Numbered from the stretch's first letter, positions 1 through 11,171 are shown. The stretch is 64,000 nucleotides of DNA from Bubalus kerabau (GCF_029407905.1 NC_073627.1:130213697-130277696); one strand, 5' to 3'. The notes: generated from the sequence alone by a model not told the origin. Made by a program: numbers and translations.

Positions 1-133
1 ACTCTGCTTCTCTGAGCCTCAGTCCTCCTGTCTGTGGGATGGATATGAACCCATTGCCCCAGCAAGCTGCGAGGGGTCTGAAATGCAAAGCAGAGACTCA
101 CACTGTGAATTGCTGAGCATTTTAGAGAATGAT

Positions 134-355
134 TTTTATTTTATTTTTTTAATATAAATTTATTTATTTTAATTAGAGGCTAATTACTTTACAATATTGT
201 AGTGGTTTTGCCATACATTGACATGAATCCGCCACAGGTGTACATGTGTTCCCCATCCTGAACCCCCCTCCCACCTCCCTCCCCATCCCATCCCTCCAGG
301 TCATCCCAGTGCACCAGCCCCAAGCATCCTGTCTCATGTATTGAGCCTGGAACGA
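134..355 (-). mobile_element. Ruminant L1 3' end, antisense, 5'-truncated
   Basis: A T-rich stretch (an A-tail on the minus strand) is followed by a block ending near 355 that matches the familiar 3' end of ruminant L1 read in reverse, with cues such as GAATCCGCCACAGGTGTACA. The same block recurs near 42759-42870. Only about 220 bp remains, so there is no coding sequence. Confidence 0.8.
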
Positions 356-1055
356 CCACTGTTATCATCAGACTCTGTGGGCTACTAAGGGTCCTTCCTT
401 AGAAATGACTCCTTTACATGTGTAGCCAAATAATTAGTCCAGTCCTCGTTTTTGAATCATAAACTACAAGAAACAAAGTCATTTTGAAAAATGGCTTTTC
501 ATTTGTCATGACTTTTTCATTTCCTCCAAGAGAAGGCAGACTGTACTAGGCAAAAATCAATGCTTCCCCATAATAACGTGCTTACAAGAGATCCGGGGCA
601 GAAAGCCTCATAGAGAAGGGATGGAAGCTTATCTATAGGATACATCAGCCACAACACGAATCCAAAGATCAATACCTTATGGACTTACATTAAAAATGCA
701 CAACTTTTAATCAAAATACAAAACAACAGACTATAAGGTTTTAAGACAAAAACTATGTCTCGTCATTGAAAAAAATGCCTGCAAGCATCCCAAGTTTTTT
801 TTTTTAATGTATTCTTCTATCAACCTAAATATTATCATTATCAAAGCATCCTCCATATTCCAAGCACCTAGTCACTCCACCTTCACCCCACCCACAGCAC
901 ATACATTTTATAACCACTAAAACCAGATCCTATGGCTATGACAGGAAGGAAGGAATAAATGTTAGGTGCTGGCTACATGCCATGGTCTGTGCGAGCTGCT
1001 GGAGAGACAAGGGTGCTCAAGCTGGGTCATATGTCAGACCGCAGCACTCTCTAGC
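356..1055. other. Unassigned stretch, no gene seen
   Basis: This is AT-rich DNA with a T run near 796-808 and no recognisable coding, RNA or repeat structure. An ancient repeat too diverged to identify by eye cannot be excluded. Confidence 0.5.
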
Positions 1056-1201
1056 CCTGATCTTCTCGTGGCACCCCATTTCTCTTGCAGTCAAGGCCCC
1101 TATAGTGCCCCCCACCTCATGTGACCTGCTTGTAGCTCCATCCACACTCATGTCCCCTCCTTTACTCTTCAGCCATGCTGGCCTCTTCACTGCTCCTGCA
1201 T
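1056..1201 (+). mobile_element. L2 LINE fragment, left part of a split element
   Basis: The pyrimidine-rich text (CAAGGCCCCTATAG, then CAGCCATGCTGGCCTCTTC) follows the 3' coding end of L2 in sense orientation. It stops at 1201, where an MLT1A-like LTR begins, and resumes at 1661 with the L2 motif CAGGGCCTTTGCAC. It is therefore the left half of one L2 copy. Confidence 0.65.
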
Positions 1202-1660
1202 GCTTCCCAGGGCTGCTCTAACAACTTACCACAGCTGAGGGGGTTAAGACAAGAGAAATACATTCCCTCACAGGACTAGAAGATAGAAGTCCAAAATCAA
1301 ACCATTATCAGGGCCATGTTCTTTCAAGGCTCTGGGGAGAATCTGTTCAATGCCATTCTCTTAGCCGCTGGTGACAGCTGGCAATTCTTGGCATGCCTTG
1401 GCTTAGAGACATATCATTTCAATTCCTGCCTCTGTCATCACATGGCGCCCCCTCTCTCTCCGTATGTCTCTGTCTCTCTGTGTCTTCTTTCCTCTTCTTA
1501 TAAGGACACCAGTCACATTGGATTAAGAGCACAGCCTTGTATGGTGCCATCTTAATTAATTATATCTGCAACAACCACACTTCCAAATAAGGTCACATTC
1601 ACAGATAGTGGGGACGAGGATGTCAACATATCTTCTGAGGGGACATAATTCAACCCACAA
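1202..1660 (-). mobile_element. MLT1A-like solo LTR (ERVL-MaLR), antisense
   Basis: Read on the minus strand this has the MLT1A layout: a start near CATTGTGGGTTGAATTATG, a central CTTATAAGAAGAGG box and an end around GTTGTTAGAGCAGCCC. The 5-bp direct repeat TGCAT lies at 1197-1201 and 1661-1665, the TSD size expected for ERVL-class integration. No internal region is attached, so it is a solo LTR inserted into an L2. Confidence 0.8.
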
Positions 1661-1955
1661 TGCATACCAAGCCCCAGGGCCTTTGCACTTGCTATGCTCT
1701 CCGTGTTGAAAGCTCTTACCCCAGGTAGCAACATGGTTCACTTCTTCATCTACTCCAAGTCTTCGCTGAAATACAGCCTTCTCAGTGAGACTTTCCTGTT
1801 TACACTGTGTAAAACTGCAACACCCCCATCACCACAACACTTTATGCCTTCTTTTCTTCCATGTTCCTTATCTTCTGCCTGTATAATTTACTGATTTGCT
1901 TCTCTCTCTCCTTGCTAGAACAGAATGCAAACTCAAGGTGGGCAGAGATTTTCAT
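1661..1955 (+). mobile_element. L2 LINE fragment, right part of the split element
   Basis: CAGGGCCTTTGCACTTGCTA and the following TCTTCGCTGAAATACAGCCT block match the L2 3' region in sense orientation, continuing the fragment that ends at 1201. The end near GAACAGAATGCAAACTCAAG matches the L2 3' non-coding end. Confidence 0.7.
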
Positions 1956-2084
1956 GCATTTTGTGAAATGTTTCCCCCGTAGTGAGAGCTTAAAATTACA
2001 ACACAAGGTGATGGGGTCTGTAGGGCACAGCACAGGAGGCTGTGGGGATAAAGAGAAGGCAGTGGTCAGGCTCCAACCTGCTGA

Positions 2085-2215
2085 GAGAAGCAGCAGAGGT
2101 GGATTCCTGGAGGAGGTGTTATCTGAGCAGAGTCAGGAAGAGCAAATGAAATAATCAAGTGCTAAGGCTGGGTGAGAAGGGGAGAGCAGAGGGGGCTACT
2201 CCAGGTGGATCAGCA
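2085..2215 (-). mobile_element. L2-like fragment, antisense
   Basis: The GGAGGAGGTGTTATCTGAGC box resembles the reverse complement of the L2 3' region. The match is short and diverged. Confidence 0.4.
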
Positions 2216-2254
2216 GTATTCTAAAAGAGATGGGAACAATGACAACAACAACAA

Positions 2255-2352
2255 TAATAACTACTGATGTCTCCTGAGCATTTATGTGCCAGACATTCTT
2301 CTAAGCACCTGTCTTAACTCCCTGAACCTTAATAACCTAGAAAGTAGGTCCT
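2255..2352 (-). mobile_element. MIR SINE, left part of a split copy, antisense
   Basis: CATTTATGTGCCAGACATTC and the following CTAAGCACC match the reverse complement of the MIR 3' half. It breaks at 2352, exactly at the TSD of an MLT1 LTR, and resumes at 2864. Confidence 0.65.
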
Positions 2353-2863
2353 TCTATTAGTTTCCTATTGCTGGTGTAACAAATGACCACAAATTTAGTA
2401 GCTCAAAATAACAAAACAATTCTCTCACTGTTCTGGAGGTCAGGAATCCAAAATAAGTCTCACTGGGCTAAAACCAAGGCACTGGCAGAGCTACTTCCTT
2501 TCTGGAGGCTCTCAAAGGAGAGAATCTATCCCTTTGCCCTCTCTTCTTCTAGAGGCTGCCTGCTCTCCTTTGTTCGCGGCCCCTTCCTCCATCCTCAAAG
2601 CTAGCAGCACAGCATCTTTGGATCTCTCTCTGACTTCCACTTCCCTTGTCACCTCTCCTTCTCTATTTGAACTTTCTAGTCTCTCTTATAAGGACCCTTG
2701 TGATGATACTCAAACCACCCAAATAATTCAAGATAATCTCTCCATCTCCAGATCCTCAACTTACTCACATATGCCAAGTCTCTTCTGCCATATAAGGGAA
2801 GATATTCACAGGTCTAAGATTAGAACAGAGACACCTTACGGGGCCATGACTCTGCCTTCCACA
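2353..2863 (-). mobile_element. MLT1-family solo LTR (ERVL-MaLR), antisense
   Basis: The text from TCTATTAGTTTCCTATTGCT to TCTGCCTTCCACA is a complete MLT1-type LTR in reverse. It is flanked by the perfect 5-bp TSD GTCCT at 2348-2352 and 2864-2868. It lies inside a MIR. A 156-codon frame at 2534-3004 runs out of this LTR and is not a gene. Confidence 0.85.
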
Positions 2864-2985
2864 GTCCTCATGCGGTTTTCAGATGGGGACCCTAAGGCTC
2901 TGAGTGGTTCTAGAACTTCCCAGGCTTCTTGGGGAAGGTGGCTGAGCCAGAATTCAAAGCACAGTCTGACTTGCAGAGGCCATGT
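2864..2985 (-). mobile_element. MIR SINE, right part of the split copy, antisense
   Basis: TTTTCAGATGGGGACCCTAA and GAGCCAGAATTCAAA are the antisense MIR core and 5' box. They continue the fragment that ended at 2352, so this MIR is older than the MLT1 insertion. Confidence 0.6.
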
Positions 2986-4510
2986 CCAGCCCCTGACTCC
3001 ATGAGACAGCTCAGCTGGCACACAGATCTGCAAGTAACTCCCCATGGCTGGAGAGTCAGGGATGACGGGGGAACAGCAAGAGCTAACACAGTCATAGCAG
3101 GGCAGGTGAGATGGCGGAAGACCTGTGAACTAAGAAGGAGCTGGACTTTCTCCCTTGGGAAGTGGGGAGCCCCAGTAGGGTGTGTGTGAAGGACAGGCTG
3201 GCAGCGGCAAGGCAGGTACCTACAGGTCTCAGCAGCCATGCACTCACCACAAGGGTGCAGGCAGAGCAAAGGAAGTAAAAGATAGCTTCACCTTGATTGT
3301 CTCAGCCTGCGATGGTCCAGAGGGAACTTGAACTTTATCCCCACTGGGACACTAGTGTCCTGCCCCCGTTCCATGAAAGGTTGATATGTTTTGGTCAGAA
3401 TTGTGAAAGAGAAAAACTTCAATTATCCTAATTGTTCAAACACTGTCTTCTAGGAGAAAAGAAATGAAATGTTAAACAAAAAGTGGGTGGGTGGCTGCAA
3501 CAAAGACAGAATTAGGGCGGGAGGCAGAGGGTGTGGAGTGAGAGAGTCACTGGTGGGGGAGGGACAGGAGGCATGAGGAGCTGCCGGGCAGCTGCAGAGG
3601 AGAATGGCGGATGGCAGCAGTGCCCAGGCTGGGGAGGGGTGGGCCTGAGCAAATGCACAGAGGGTGAAGGGCCAACCAGACTAGGAGCCCGAGTCAAGGG
3701 CAGACAGGCAGGCAGCTTGAGCTGACTTACTGTAGGGCCTTGACAAGAATGGCTCTCCCTCTGGGCCTCTGTTTCCTAATGTGTATCAGAGGCTATGAGA
3801 GACAAGGGGTCAGCCTGCTGTTTCGTGGGGTTTTCTGCAACATCCAAACTCTTTCCTGTTGTCCGGCTGGCAGAGCCCCCAGTACCCCTCCTCCAGCCTC
3901 CTGAGGCTTTGCTGGTTGCCTCCCCACCCAGGAAGAATACCCTTGCTGGAACCAGGACGTTGTTGGGAGCCTATGCCTGGGCTAGCACGCACGACCGGGT
4001 AACAGGCAAAGGCTGCAGCTGAGGTCCCTGCAGAAGGTGCTGAAGCCTAGCCTGCATCCTAGTGGCCATGCTGCATACCCACATCCACAAGTACACCTGT
4101 GCTCTCTGCACGCACCAGCCCGCCCTGCACCCACCTCCACATCCCACTCAGGCAAAGGAACCCCAGACCATCAACACCAGCTCAGGACTCTAGACTGTCT
4201 GGGAGATACCACCCCACCAATGCCCACACCACCTCCTGTGGTTCCTCTGCCTCCTGCCAATGTGTCCTCAGACCCCATGTAGCCCAGGCCCTGAGGCGCC
4301 GTGCTGAGAGACCATGAGGCAGAGAGAATGCAGGCTCAGTAAGGAGTGTCCTGCACACTGGAAGGCTCTACACAGAGGCAGAGATGGTTAGGATCATTCC
4401 TCTTCAATGACTCATGCACAGTTACTGGCTCAGAGCCTCTGAATGTCTCAAACAGGCCCAAGACCAATCAAATCCATACTCCACTGGCCCCATGGCCCAT
4501 CAGTCTGGAG
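2986..4510. other. Unassigned stretch with a G-rich section, no gene seen
   Basis: No exon or RNA gene could be supported. Positions 3480-3725 are strongly purine/G-rich on the plus strand and may include an old antisense L2 piece around 3630-3735. A short MIR-like box (GGGCCTCTGTTTCCTAATG) lies near 3760. Overlapping frames at 4037-4317 are proline/serine/histidine-rich low-complexity readings of C-rich DNA. Confidence 0.45.
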
Positions 4511-4514
4511 GAAT

Positions 4515-4670
4515 GCATATATGCAACCATCTCCTTCAGTCCTCATAGCAAACTCAAGAGGCAGAGACTGGTTTACACCCATTTCACAGATGAAGAAACT
4601 ACGGCTTAGAGAGGTTTCAGCAGCTTGCTAAAGAGTACACAATACGTAGTGCTTGGCATTCACACCAAGT
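4515..4670 (-). mobile_element. MIR SINE, antisense
   Basis: The antisense MIR core is clear: CCCATTTCACAGATGAAGAA followed by a GGCTTAGAGAGG box. Confidence 0.7.
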
Positions 4671-4824
4671 CCACCTTCCACCCATGCCTGAGCAGGGACG
4701 TGCCATACCCAGGGAAGCCAGGGCTCAGAGAGGACAGTGGAGGGAGCATCCCTGCCAACGAGGGCAGGGCCACTGCAGGCAGTGGGAGCAGCCCAGCCAA
4801 GCCCTGGAAATGAACCTGGAAAAT

Positions 4825-5153
4825 GATGCTAAAAAAAAGAGCCCATTTACAACAGGGCACATACAAGGTAATTCCATTTATAGGGACCATCCAGAATAGG
4901 AATATCCGTGCAGAGGGAAAGCAGACTAGTAGTTGACAGGGGCTAAGGGAATTGGGGGTGGGAGGGAAATAGGGAGTGACTGCCAGTGAGTACAGGGTTT
5001 CTTTTTAGGATGATGAAAATATTCTTAAATTGATTATGGTAATGGCTGTTCAACCCTGTGAATGTGCTAATAATCACTGAATTATATGCTTTAAATGGGT
5101 GAATTATATAGTGTGTGAATTCTCTCTCAATAAAGTTATTATTTTTAAAAAGG
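4825..5153 (+). mobile_element. L1M-type 3' end, sense
   Basis: The order of boxes (CCATTTATAGGGACC, TTAGGATGATGAAAATATTC, then a terminal CTCAATAAAGTTATT with an A-rich tail) is the 3'UTR layout of old mammalian L1M elements. It is 5'-truncated with no ORF. Confidence 0.7.
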
Positions 5154-5194
5154 ATATGGAAATGGGTCTGACCTCTGGTTTAGCTCAAGGTGAA

Positions 5195-5410
5195 GTCTTA
5201 GTGAGGTAGTTAAGAGCCTGGCTTCAAATCCTGCTCTACTTGCTACCTGAGTAATCTTGAACAAGTTACTTAAGCTTTCTGTGTCTCTGCTTTCCTAGGC
5301 ATACAACCGAGGAAATGATACCTCTCAGGATTATGAGGTTTAAGTTAAATAATGTAAATACCTGTTCTTAGAAAGGCCTCACCCATTATAATTTCTAGAC
5401 AATTACTTGT
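5195..5410 (+). mobile_element. MIR SINE, sense, nearly full length
   Basis: The MIR parts occur in order: a tRNA-derived 5' part (TTAAGAGCCTGGCTTCAAAT), the core (TTGAACAAGTTACTTAAGCT) and the 3' part (GGATTATGAGGTTTAAGTTAA). Confidence 0.8.
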
Positions 5411-6435
5411 TGCTATTTTTATTACCTGAAGAAATACCAAGCATGAGGGCCTTTAGTCCAATTTGCATATTGTTTGTACAAAGCTGCCTACTCTGTTCTA
5501 GCTATCATGAAGTGACTTAAAATCTGAAGGAAGAGAAACAAGCATTCAGTCAACAAACATTCATTTTTGCTTCTGACTGGAACTTTTCCGGTTTCCCCTG
5601 GAGAGCTGAGCCAGCAGAGAAGTTACAAGGAAGTGAATTTTAAGATACCCCTGAGATCATCTTGCCTTGGGAACAAGGAGGACCTGAAACATGAACATGC
5701 CCCAGTCTGAAATCCCCTTTCTCAAATGAGATGAGGCAGATGTGGCATCTGGCTTCAGGCAGGTTAGCTCAGCCCCTCTTCGGCCAGTTTGTCAGAGTGG
5801 CCCCGATTTCAGATGTGCCCATGATGCTTCGAGCCCACGCTGATTCCAGGCTTCCTCCTTGAATAAGCTGTTGGACACTGGAGGTCAAGCAGCCAACAAG
5901 CTGTGACTGGCCGCATCATCTTCCTTGGCAGCCTCACTCCTCCTTGGGAAGGATACCTGGACCACATGAATGAAGCCAGCCTCTGGGACCCAGACAGAGA
6001 TACTGGGAAGAACAGTCACAAGGCACCCAAGAAACAGGCGGCCCTCTCAAGGGTTTAGGTGCTATGAATAAGACAGAGTTGGAATAAGTTATTCCCCAAT
6101 CTCTTATCCTCTGTTCTGGCTACTGCTGGAATCATCTAGAATGATCACATGGAATATTGCATTCCAGAGGTCTTTGTAAGTTGTGCCCAACCATGGGTCT
6201 GTTAGTCTCATTGTGAATACCTTACTAACAACTGGAGCGGCAGGAGTGGAAAGCTGTTTCATGAAGTAGTATCCTCCCTGTCACAGGGAGATGACATCCA
6301 CATGGGGCAGATGACAGGTAAGCACCCATCAAGGATGTTTTGAAGGGGATGCAGATGCTGCCTGACCATCTGTGAATTCCCAGGGCCATCCTCCTTGGTT
6401 TCTGAGACTCTCAGCAGTACTGCAACCTGAGGCTC
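5411..6435. other. Unassigned stretch, no gene seen
   Basis: No coding potential or recognisable repeat except a possible L2-like ATTCAGTCAACAAACATTC near 5546. The region is of average composition and may be single-copy DNA. Confidence 0.4.
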
Positions 6436-6439
6436 AGTC

Positions 6440-6600
6440 AACTACAAAAATCACAAACCGAATGAGTTGGAAGGGACCTCAGAAACCATCTATTTCCCCA
6501 AGGAAAAAACTGACTTTGCAGCTGAGAAGTTAACTTGCCCAAGGTCACTCAGCTCCTCAGGCAGAGCCTGAAGTCTTAAAATTGGCCTCTTCAATTGGGC
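6440..6600 (-). mobile_element. MIR3-like SINE, antisense
   Basis: GAGTTGGAAGGGACCTCAGA followed by TTGCCCAAGGTCACTCAGC is the order typical of MIR3-type repeats in reverse. Family assignment is by memory only. Confidence 0.5.
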
Positions 6601-6864
6601 CTGAAGTTGGGCTTTGGCAGCCCAACTTTTCTGCTAAAAAACGGTTTCAAGACTTTTTGTTTCCATGAATCATAGCCAAATGGCTTTTAATCAGATGAAG
6701 ATGCTTCTCAAACACAGAGAATTTTTGAAAAATATAGCTTTCCCTCAGTACCATTAACAAACAGCAATCAGAATAAATGCTTTGAAAAGTTATAAGATGT
6801 GAGATACAAGAATAATGACTTAACATATGTTTAAAATGATCCCACTTGAATCCAAGAATAAACT

Positions 6865-6975
6865 TTTAATTTTAGCCCGATTTTACAGATGAGGAGGTTG
6901 AAGACCAGGAAGCTTGAGAGAAGAAAGAACTAGAAGCATAGGCTGACTTCAAACCTAGGACTTTTGCTATTACCC
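6865..6975 (-). mobile_element. MIR fragment, antisense
   Basis: CGATTTTACAGATGAGGAGG plus TTCAAACCTAGGAC is a partial antisense MIR. Confidence 0.5.
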
Positions 6976-8468
6976 AGGTATCCTAAAGTGACATGTTATA
7001 AAGAGATACACAAATTTTCAAAGAAAGGGGAGCTAATTATCTGGGCTGCCTGCTGGCTATAATCTCCCCCTGAATCACACTTGCTGAGGCCAGAGCCTTC
7101 TCTGAGCATTTGCTGGAGTTTGGCCAGCTCCAGGGCACCTCTGGGCTGCAAAACACTTGAGCTTGCTGTGAAATTGCCCACTTTCGGTGGTAACACCTCT
7201 CTTTCTTTCTCCTTTATATAAGAAGTACATGTAATGCTATTTCAAAGTGTTTCTATTAGCTACACCACTGTACTTGACTTTTCCTCTGAGCAATCACACC
7301 TCACTCTCTGCTCTGTGTGACCCAAACTGCCCTGAAAATGGAACTTACCTTTGCACATAGCCCTGCCTCCAACACTTCCTGCCAACTGCTAGATATTTTC
7401 CCTGAGACAAAAGGGCAAGGATTTGCTGCATGACAGGGTGTGGGTCCCCTACCAGCCAACTTCTCTTACCTGCAGCTCGCCCAGCCTTCTCCATGCAGCT
7501 TAAGAAAACACACATCTTGTAAGAACAGGGCTGAGCTCCTCTCCCCTTGAGCATGGTTAATTTGTTTGCCAAATCTGAAACTAAGTCTAAGTCAAAATCA
7601 AGAGTAAATCCCAAATTCTGAGTAAAGAAAGAGATCATTTCTATACACACCTGGTACTAAACACCAAGAGTACATCTAAGCAAAGACGAAGTTGAGGTTG
7701 ATGAGTGAGGCAATTCATTTGTGCTTGATATTTACACTTTTCCAAATGTGCTCCAAAATTATGTGCACTTTTACTTAGAGAAAATAGAGAGTATTCAAGT
7801 TTATGCTATTATTTTAATAAAGAATCATAATTTTCACAGAAAAGTCTAGAAGTGATCAGATGATGAGCCTAGAATTTCTGCTTGCTCTTATTCATACCCA
7901 AGCTGATTCTAATCATTAAGCTGAGTGAGCACATTTACTGAGAGAAGCTCTGTAAACCATAGGCAATTTTCTTTTCCTCAAGACTAGATCATATAAACCA
8001 AACCTGAAAGCAATGGCCATTATTTTCCTTATACCCCTAACAGCTTCAACATCCTCTGTACTCCAATTTTTTAAGTGGATATAGTAGACAATGGTGGTTT
8101 CCTAACTAAGCATTCATCTTTCTCTCCCCTGATAGACCCTGATCTTCATCTGGGCTCCCTCCTCCCCTAGGTGTAACAGCCTGCTCTGTGCCTGTGGGAT
8201 CCTGGCCCATGAGTGGAAACAAATTGTGGCTTAGCCCCTTTTCCTTGATCGTGATTGGTGCAGCTGTAGCCAGTTAGAACACACAAATGCCTGAAGGAAT
8301 GTAGTTGGAAAATTTGGGCCAGTGAACTATGAAGGAAAGTTTCCTGTAGTTACGGAACTGGACTCCATTATGACTAGGGTGGGCCTAGGTATTTTTGCTT
8401 TCCTAGGCCCATTCTTCAATAAACAAACAAACGTGAATGTGTCTGTACTAAAAACTACATTTTATGAC
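6976..8468. other. Unassigned stretch, probable ancient repeat at its end
   Basis: No gene is visible. Positions 8110-8460 read like a worn interspersed repeat (TGATTGGTGCAGCTGTAGCC and downstream AAGTTTCCTGTAG), but I cannot name the family. Confidence 0.4.
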
Positions 8469-8478
8469 TGTATTGGTA

Positions 8479-8694
8479 TTTGTTGTTTAGTCACTAAGTT
8501 GTGTCTGACTCTTCTGTGACTCCATAGATTGTAGCCCACCAGGCTTCTCTGTCCACAGGATTTTCCAGGCAAGAATACAGGAGTAGGTTGCTGTTTCCTT
8601 CTCCAGGGCATCTGCCTGACTCAGGGACTGAACCCGTGTCTGTCTCCTGCATTGGCAGGCAGATTCTTTACCAATGAGTCAGCAGGGAAGCCCA
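8479..8694 (-). mobile_element. Bov-tA SINE, antisense
   Basis: The Bov-A body (GTCTGACTCTTCTGTGACTC, then TTTTCCAGGCAAGAATACAG) is followed by the tRNA-derived head read in reverse, ending AGCAGGGAAGCCC. Imperfect flanking repeats TGTATTGGTA (8469-8478) and TGTACTAGTA (8695-8704) fit a diverged TSD. The tRNA-like head is not a functional tRNA gene. Confidence 0.85.
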
Positions 8695-8704
8695 TGTACT
8701 AGTA

Positions 8705-9074
8705 TAAAGGTAAATTATTAATATCACATATCAGTGCATTTTCTCTAACTTCAAAGTTCTTTCTTCTTATTAAAAAAAAAAAAAGTATTTTTTGTGGCCT
8801 TTTAAAAGTACCATGAGTCCTAGATATTGTGCCTACTGTATCTTACAGGTAAGATGACTCTGTTACAGGCTGAGTTGACCCCAAATATCCCCCTTACTCT
8901 GGACTTCTCATTGTGAGCCTATGGATTTCCTTATGGTTTATGCCACTCTGACTGGCTTTTCTATTACTGACAGCTGAGAGCATCCAGACATGCTGGAACA
9001 AAAGACATGAAGAATGGCCGGATGAGAAGCACTGAAGGCTGTAGATGAGCCCAAATCAGAAATCAGATGTTGGC
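8705..9074. other. Unassigned stretch
   Basis: AT-rich DNA with a short A run near 8772-8783. No coding or RNA feature is seen. Confidence 0.45.
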
Positions 9075-9136
9075 TTAAATACCCATAACACTAATCTTTC
9101 TGGGTCTCAATTTTTGCATCTGTAAAATTATGACAT
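9075..9136 (+). mobile_element. MIR fragment, sense
   Basis: GGGTCTCAATTTTTGCATCT followed by GTAAAATTATGAC is the MIR core in sense orientation. It lies just upstream of the BovB insertion. Confidence 0.45.
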
Positions 9137-9184
9137 TATGACAGGCGGAGCTGCAGAAATTGGGCAACAGGTAATGGGCACAAT

Positions 9185-11159
9185 GATGAACTATAGACGG
9201 GGGTTCATGACATTCTACAGGAGACAGGAATCAAGAGCATCCCCATGGAAAAGAAATGCAAAAAAAGCAAAATGGCTGTCTGAGGAGGCCTTACAAATAG
9301 CTGTGGAAAGAAGAGAAGCGAAAAGCAAAGGAGAAAAGGAAAGATATATCCATTTGAACGCAGAGTTCCAAAGAATAGCAAGGAGAGATAAGAAAGCCTT
9401 CCTCAGCAATCAATGCAAAGAAATAGAGGAAAACAATAGAATGGGAAAGACTAGAGATCTCCTCAAGAAAATTAAGATACAAAGGGAATATTTCATGCAA
9501 AGATGGGCTCAATAAAGGACAGAAATGGTAGGGACCTAACAGAAGCAGAAGATATTAAGAAGAGGTGGCAAGAATAAACAGAAGAACTGTACAAAAAAGA
9601 TCTTCACAATCCAGATAAGCACAATGGTGTGATCACTCACACTCACCTAGAGCCAGACATCCTGGAATGTGAAGTCAAGTGGGCCTTAGAAAGCATCACT
9701 ACGAACAAAGCTAGTGGAGGTGATGGAATTCCAGTTGAGCTATTTCAAATCCTGAACGATGATGCTGTGAAAGTGCTGCACTCTATATGCCAGCAAATTT
9801 GGAAAACTCAGCAGTAGCCACAGGACTGGAAAAGGTCAGTTTTCATTCCAATCCCAAAGAAAGGCAATGCCAAAGAATGCTCAAACTACCGCACAATTGC
9901 ACTCATCTCACATGCTAAAGTAATGCTCAAAATTCTCCAAGCCAGGCTTCAGCAATACATGAACCGTGAACCAAATGTTCAAGCTGGTTTTAGAAAAGGC
10001 AGAGGAACCAGAGACCAAATTGCCAACATCCGCTGGATCATGGGAAAAGCAACAGAGTTCCAGAAAAGCATCTATTTCTGCTTTATTGACTATACCAAAG
10101 CCTTTGACTGTGTGGATCACAATAAACTGTGGAAAATTCTGAAAGAGATGGGAATACCAGACCACCTGACCTGCCTCTTGAGAAACCTATATGCAGGTCA
10201 GGAAGCAACAGTTAGAACTGGACATAGAACAACAGACTGGTTCCAAATAGGAAAAGGAGTACATCAAGGCTGTATATTGTCACCCTGCTTATTTAACTTA
10301 TATGCAGAGTACATCATGAGAAATGCTGGGCTGGAAGAAGCACAAGCTGGAATCAAGATTGCCGGGAGAAATATCAATAACCTCAGATATGCAGATGACA
10401 CCACCCTTATGGCAGAAACTGATGAGGAACTAAAGAGTCTCTTGATGAAAGAGGAGAGTGAAAAAGTTGGTTTAAAGCTCAACATTCAGAAAACTAAGAT
10501 CAAGGTATCTGGTCCCATCACTTCATGGCAAATAGATGGGGAAACAGTGGAAACAGTGGCTGACTTTATTTTTGGAGGCTCCAAAATCACTGCAGATGGT
10601 GACTGCAGCCATGAAATTAAAAGACGCTTACTCCTTGGCAGGAAAGTTATGACCAACCTAGACAGCATATTAAAAAGCAGAGACATTACTTTGCCAACAA
10701 AGGTCCGTCTAGTCAAGGCTATGGTTTTTCCAGTGGTCATGTATGGATATAAGAGTTGGACTATAAAGAGAGCTGAGCGCAGAAGAATTGATGTTTTTGA
10801 ACTGTGGTGTTGGAGAAGACTCTTGAGAGTCCCTTGGACTGCAAGGAGATCCAACCAGTCCATCCTAAAGGGGATCAGTCCTGGGTGTTCATTGGAAGGA
10901 CTAATGTTGAAGCTGAAATGCCAATACTTTGGCCACCTGATGCGAAGAGCTCACTCATTTGAAAAGACCCTGATGCTAGGAGGGATTGGGGGCAGGAGGA
11001 GAAGGGGACGACAGAGGATGAGATGGTTGGATGGCATCACTGACTCAATGGACATGAGTTTGGGTGAACTCTGGGAGTTGGTGATGGACAGGGAGGCCTG
11101 GTGTGCTACGGTTCATGGGGTCGCAGAGTCGGACATGACTGAGCAACTGAACTGAACTG
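9185..11159 (+). mobile_element. BovB (RTE-class) LINE, 5'-truncated
   Basis: BovB is an RTE-clade non-LTR retrotransposon with one long ORF for an AP-like endonuclease and a reverse transcriptase, and ruminant genomes carry very many copies. This copy starts near GATGAACTATAGACGGGGGT, so the endonuclease part is missing. It runs through the RT to the short CTGAA-type repeat tail ending at 11159. A candidate TSD with 11 of 12 bases matching lies at 9173-9184 (AATGGGCACAAT) and 11160-11171 (AATGGGCAGAAT), which fixes both ends. Its body is about 1.98 kb against roughly 3.2 kb for a full element. Confidence 0.93.
9620..11155 (+). pseudogene. BovB ORF2 remnant: reverse transcriptase and C-terminal region
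   Basis: The frame is open from about 9620 to an amber codon TAG at 9815-9817, then open again from 9818 to the stop at 11155. The first Met after the break is at 9923, giving 410 residues. Counting from that Met, the RT catalytic block FIDYTKAFD is at about 54-62, QGCILSP at 115-121 and YADD at 156-159. The residue before QGC is His; I recall Arg in the family, which would fit a CGT to CAT CpG change. The second copy in this window has TGG where this one has TAG. Upstream, 9138-9515 codes matching protein in another frame, so there is also a frameshift near 9516-9620. I infer that the element cannot make a full protein. Confidence 0.88.
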
Positions 11160-11171
11160 AATGGGCAGAAT

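Noticed and set aside
2534..3004. 156-codon plus-strand frame, Ser/Thr-rich
   Set aside because: It lies within the antisense MLT1 LTR and adjoining MIR.
3480..3725. CpG-island promoter in G-rich DNA
   Set aside because: G-rich but with few CpG dinucleotides and no transcription-start features. It is more like worn repeat or purine-rich DNA.
9138..9515. Independent 125-codon gene upstream of BovB ORF2
   Set aside because: Most of it is BovB protein in a different frame, so it is a frameshifted part of the same dead ORF. Its first codons come from flanking DNA.
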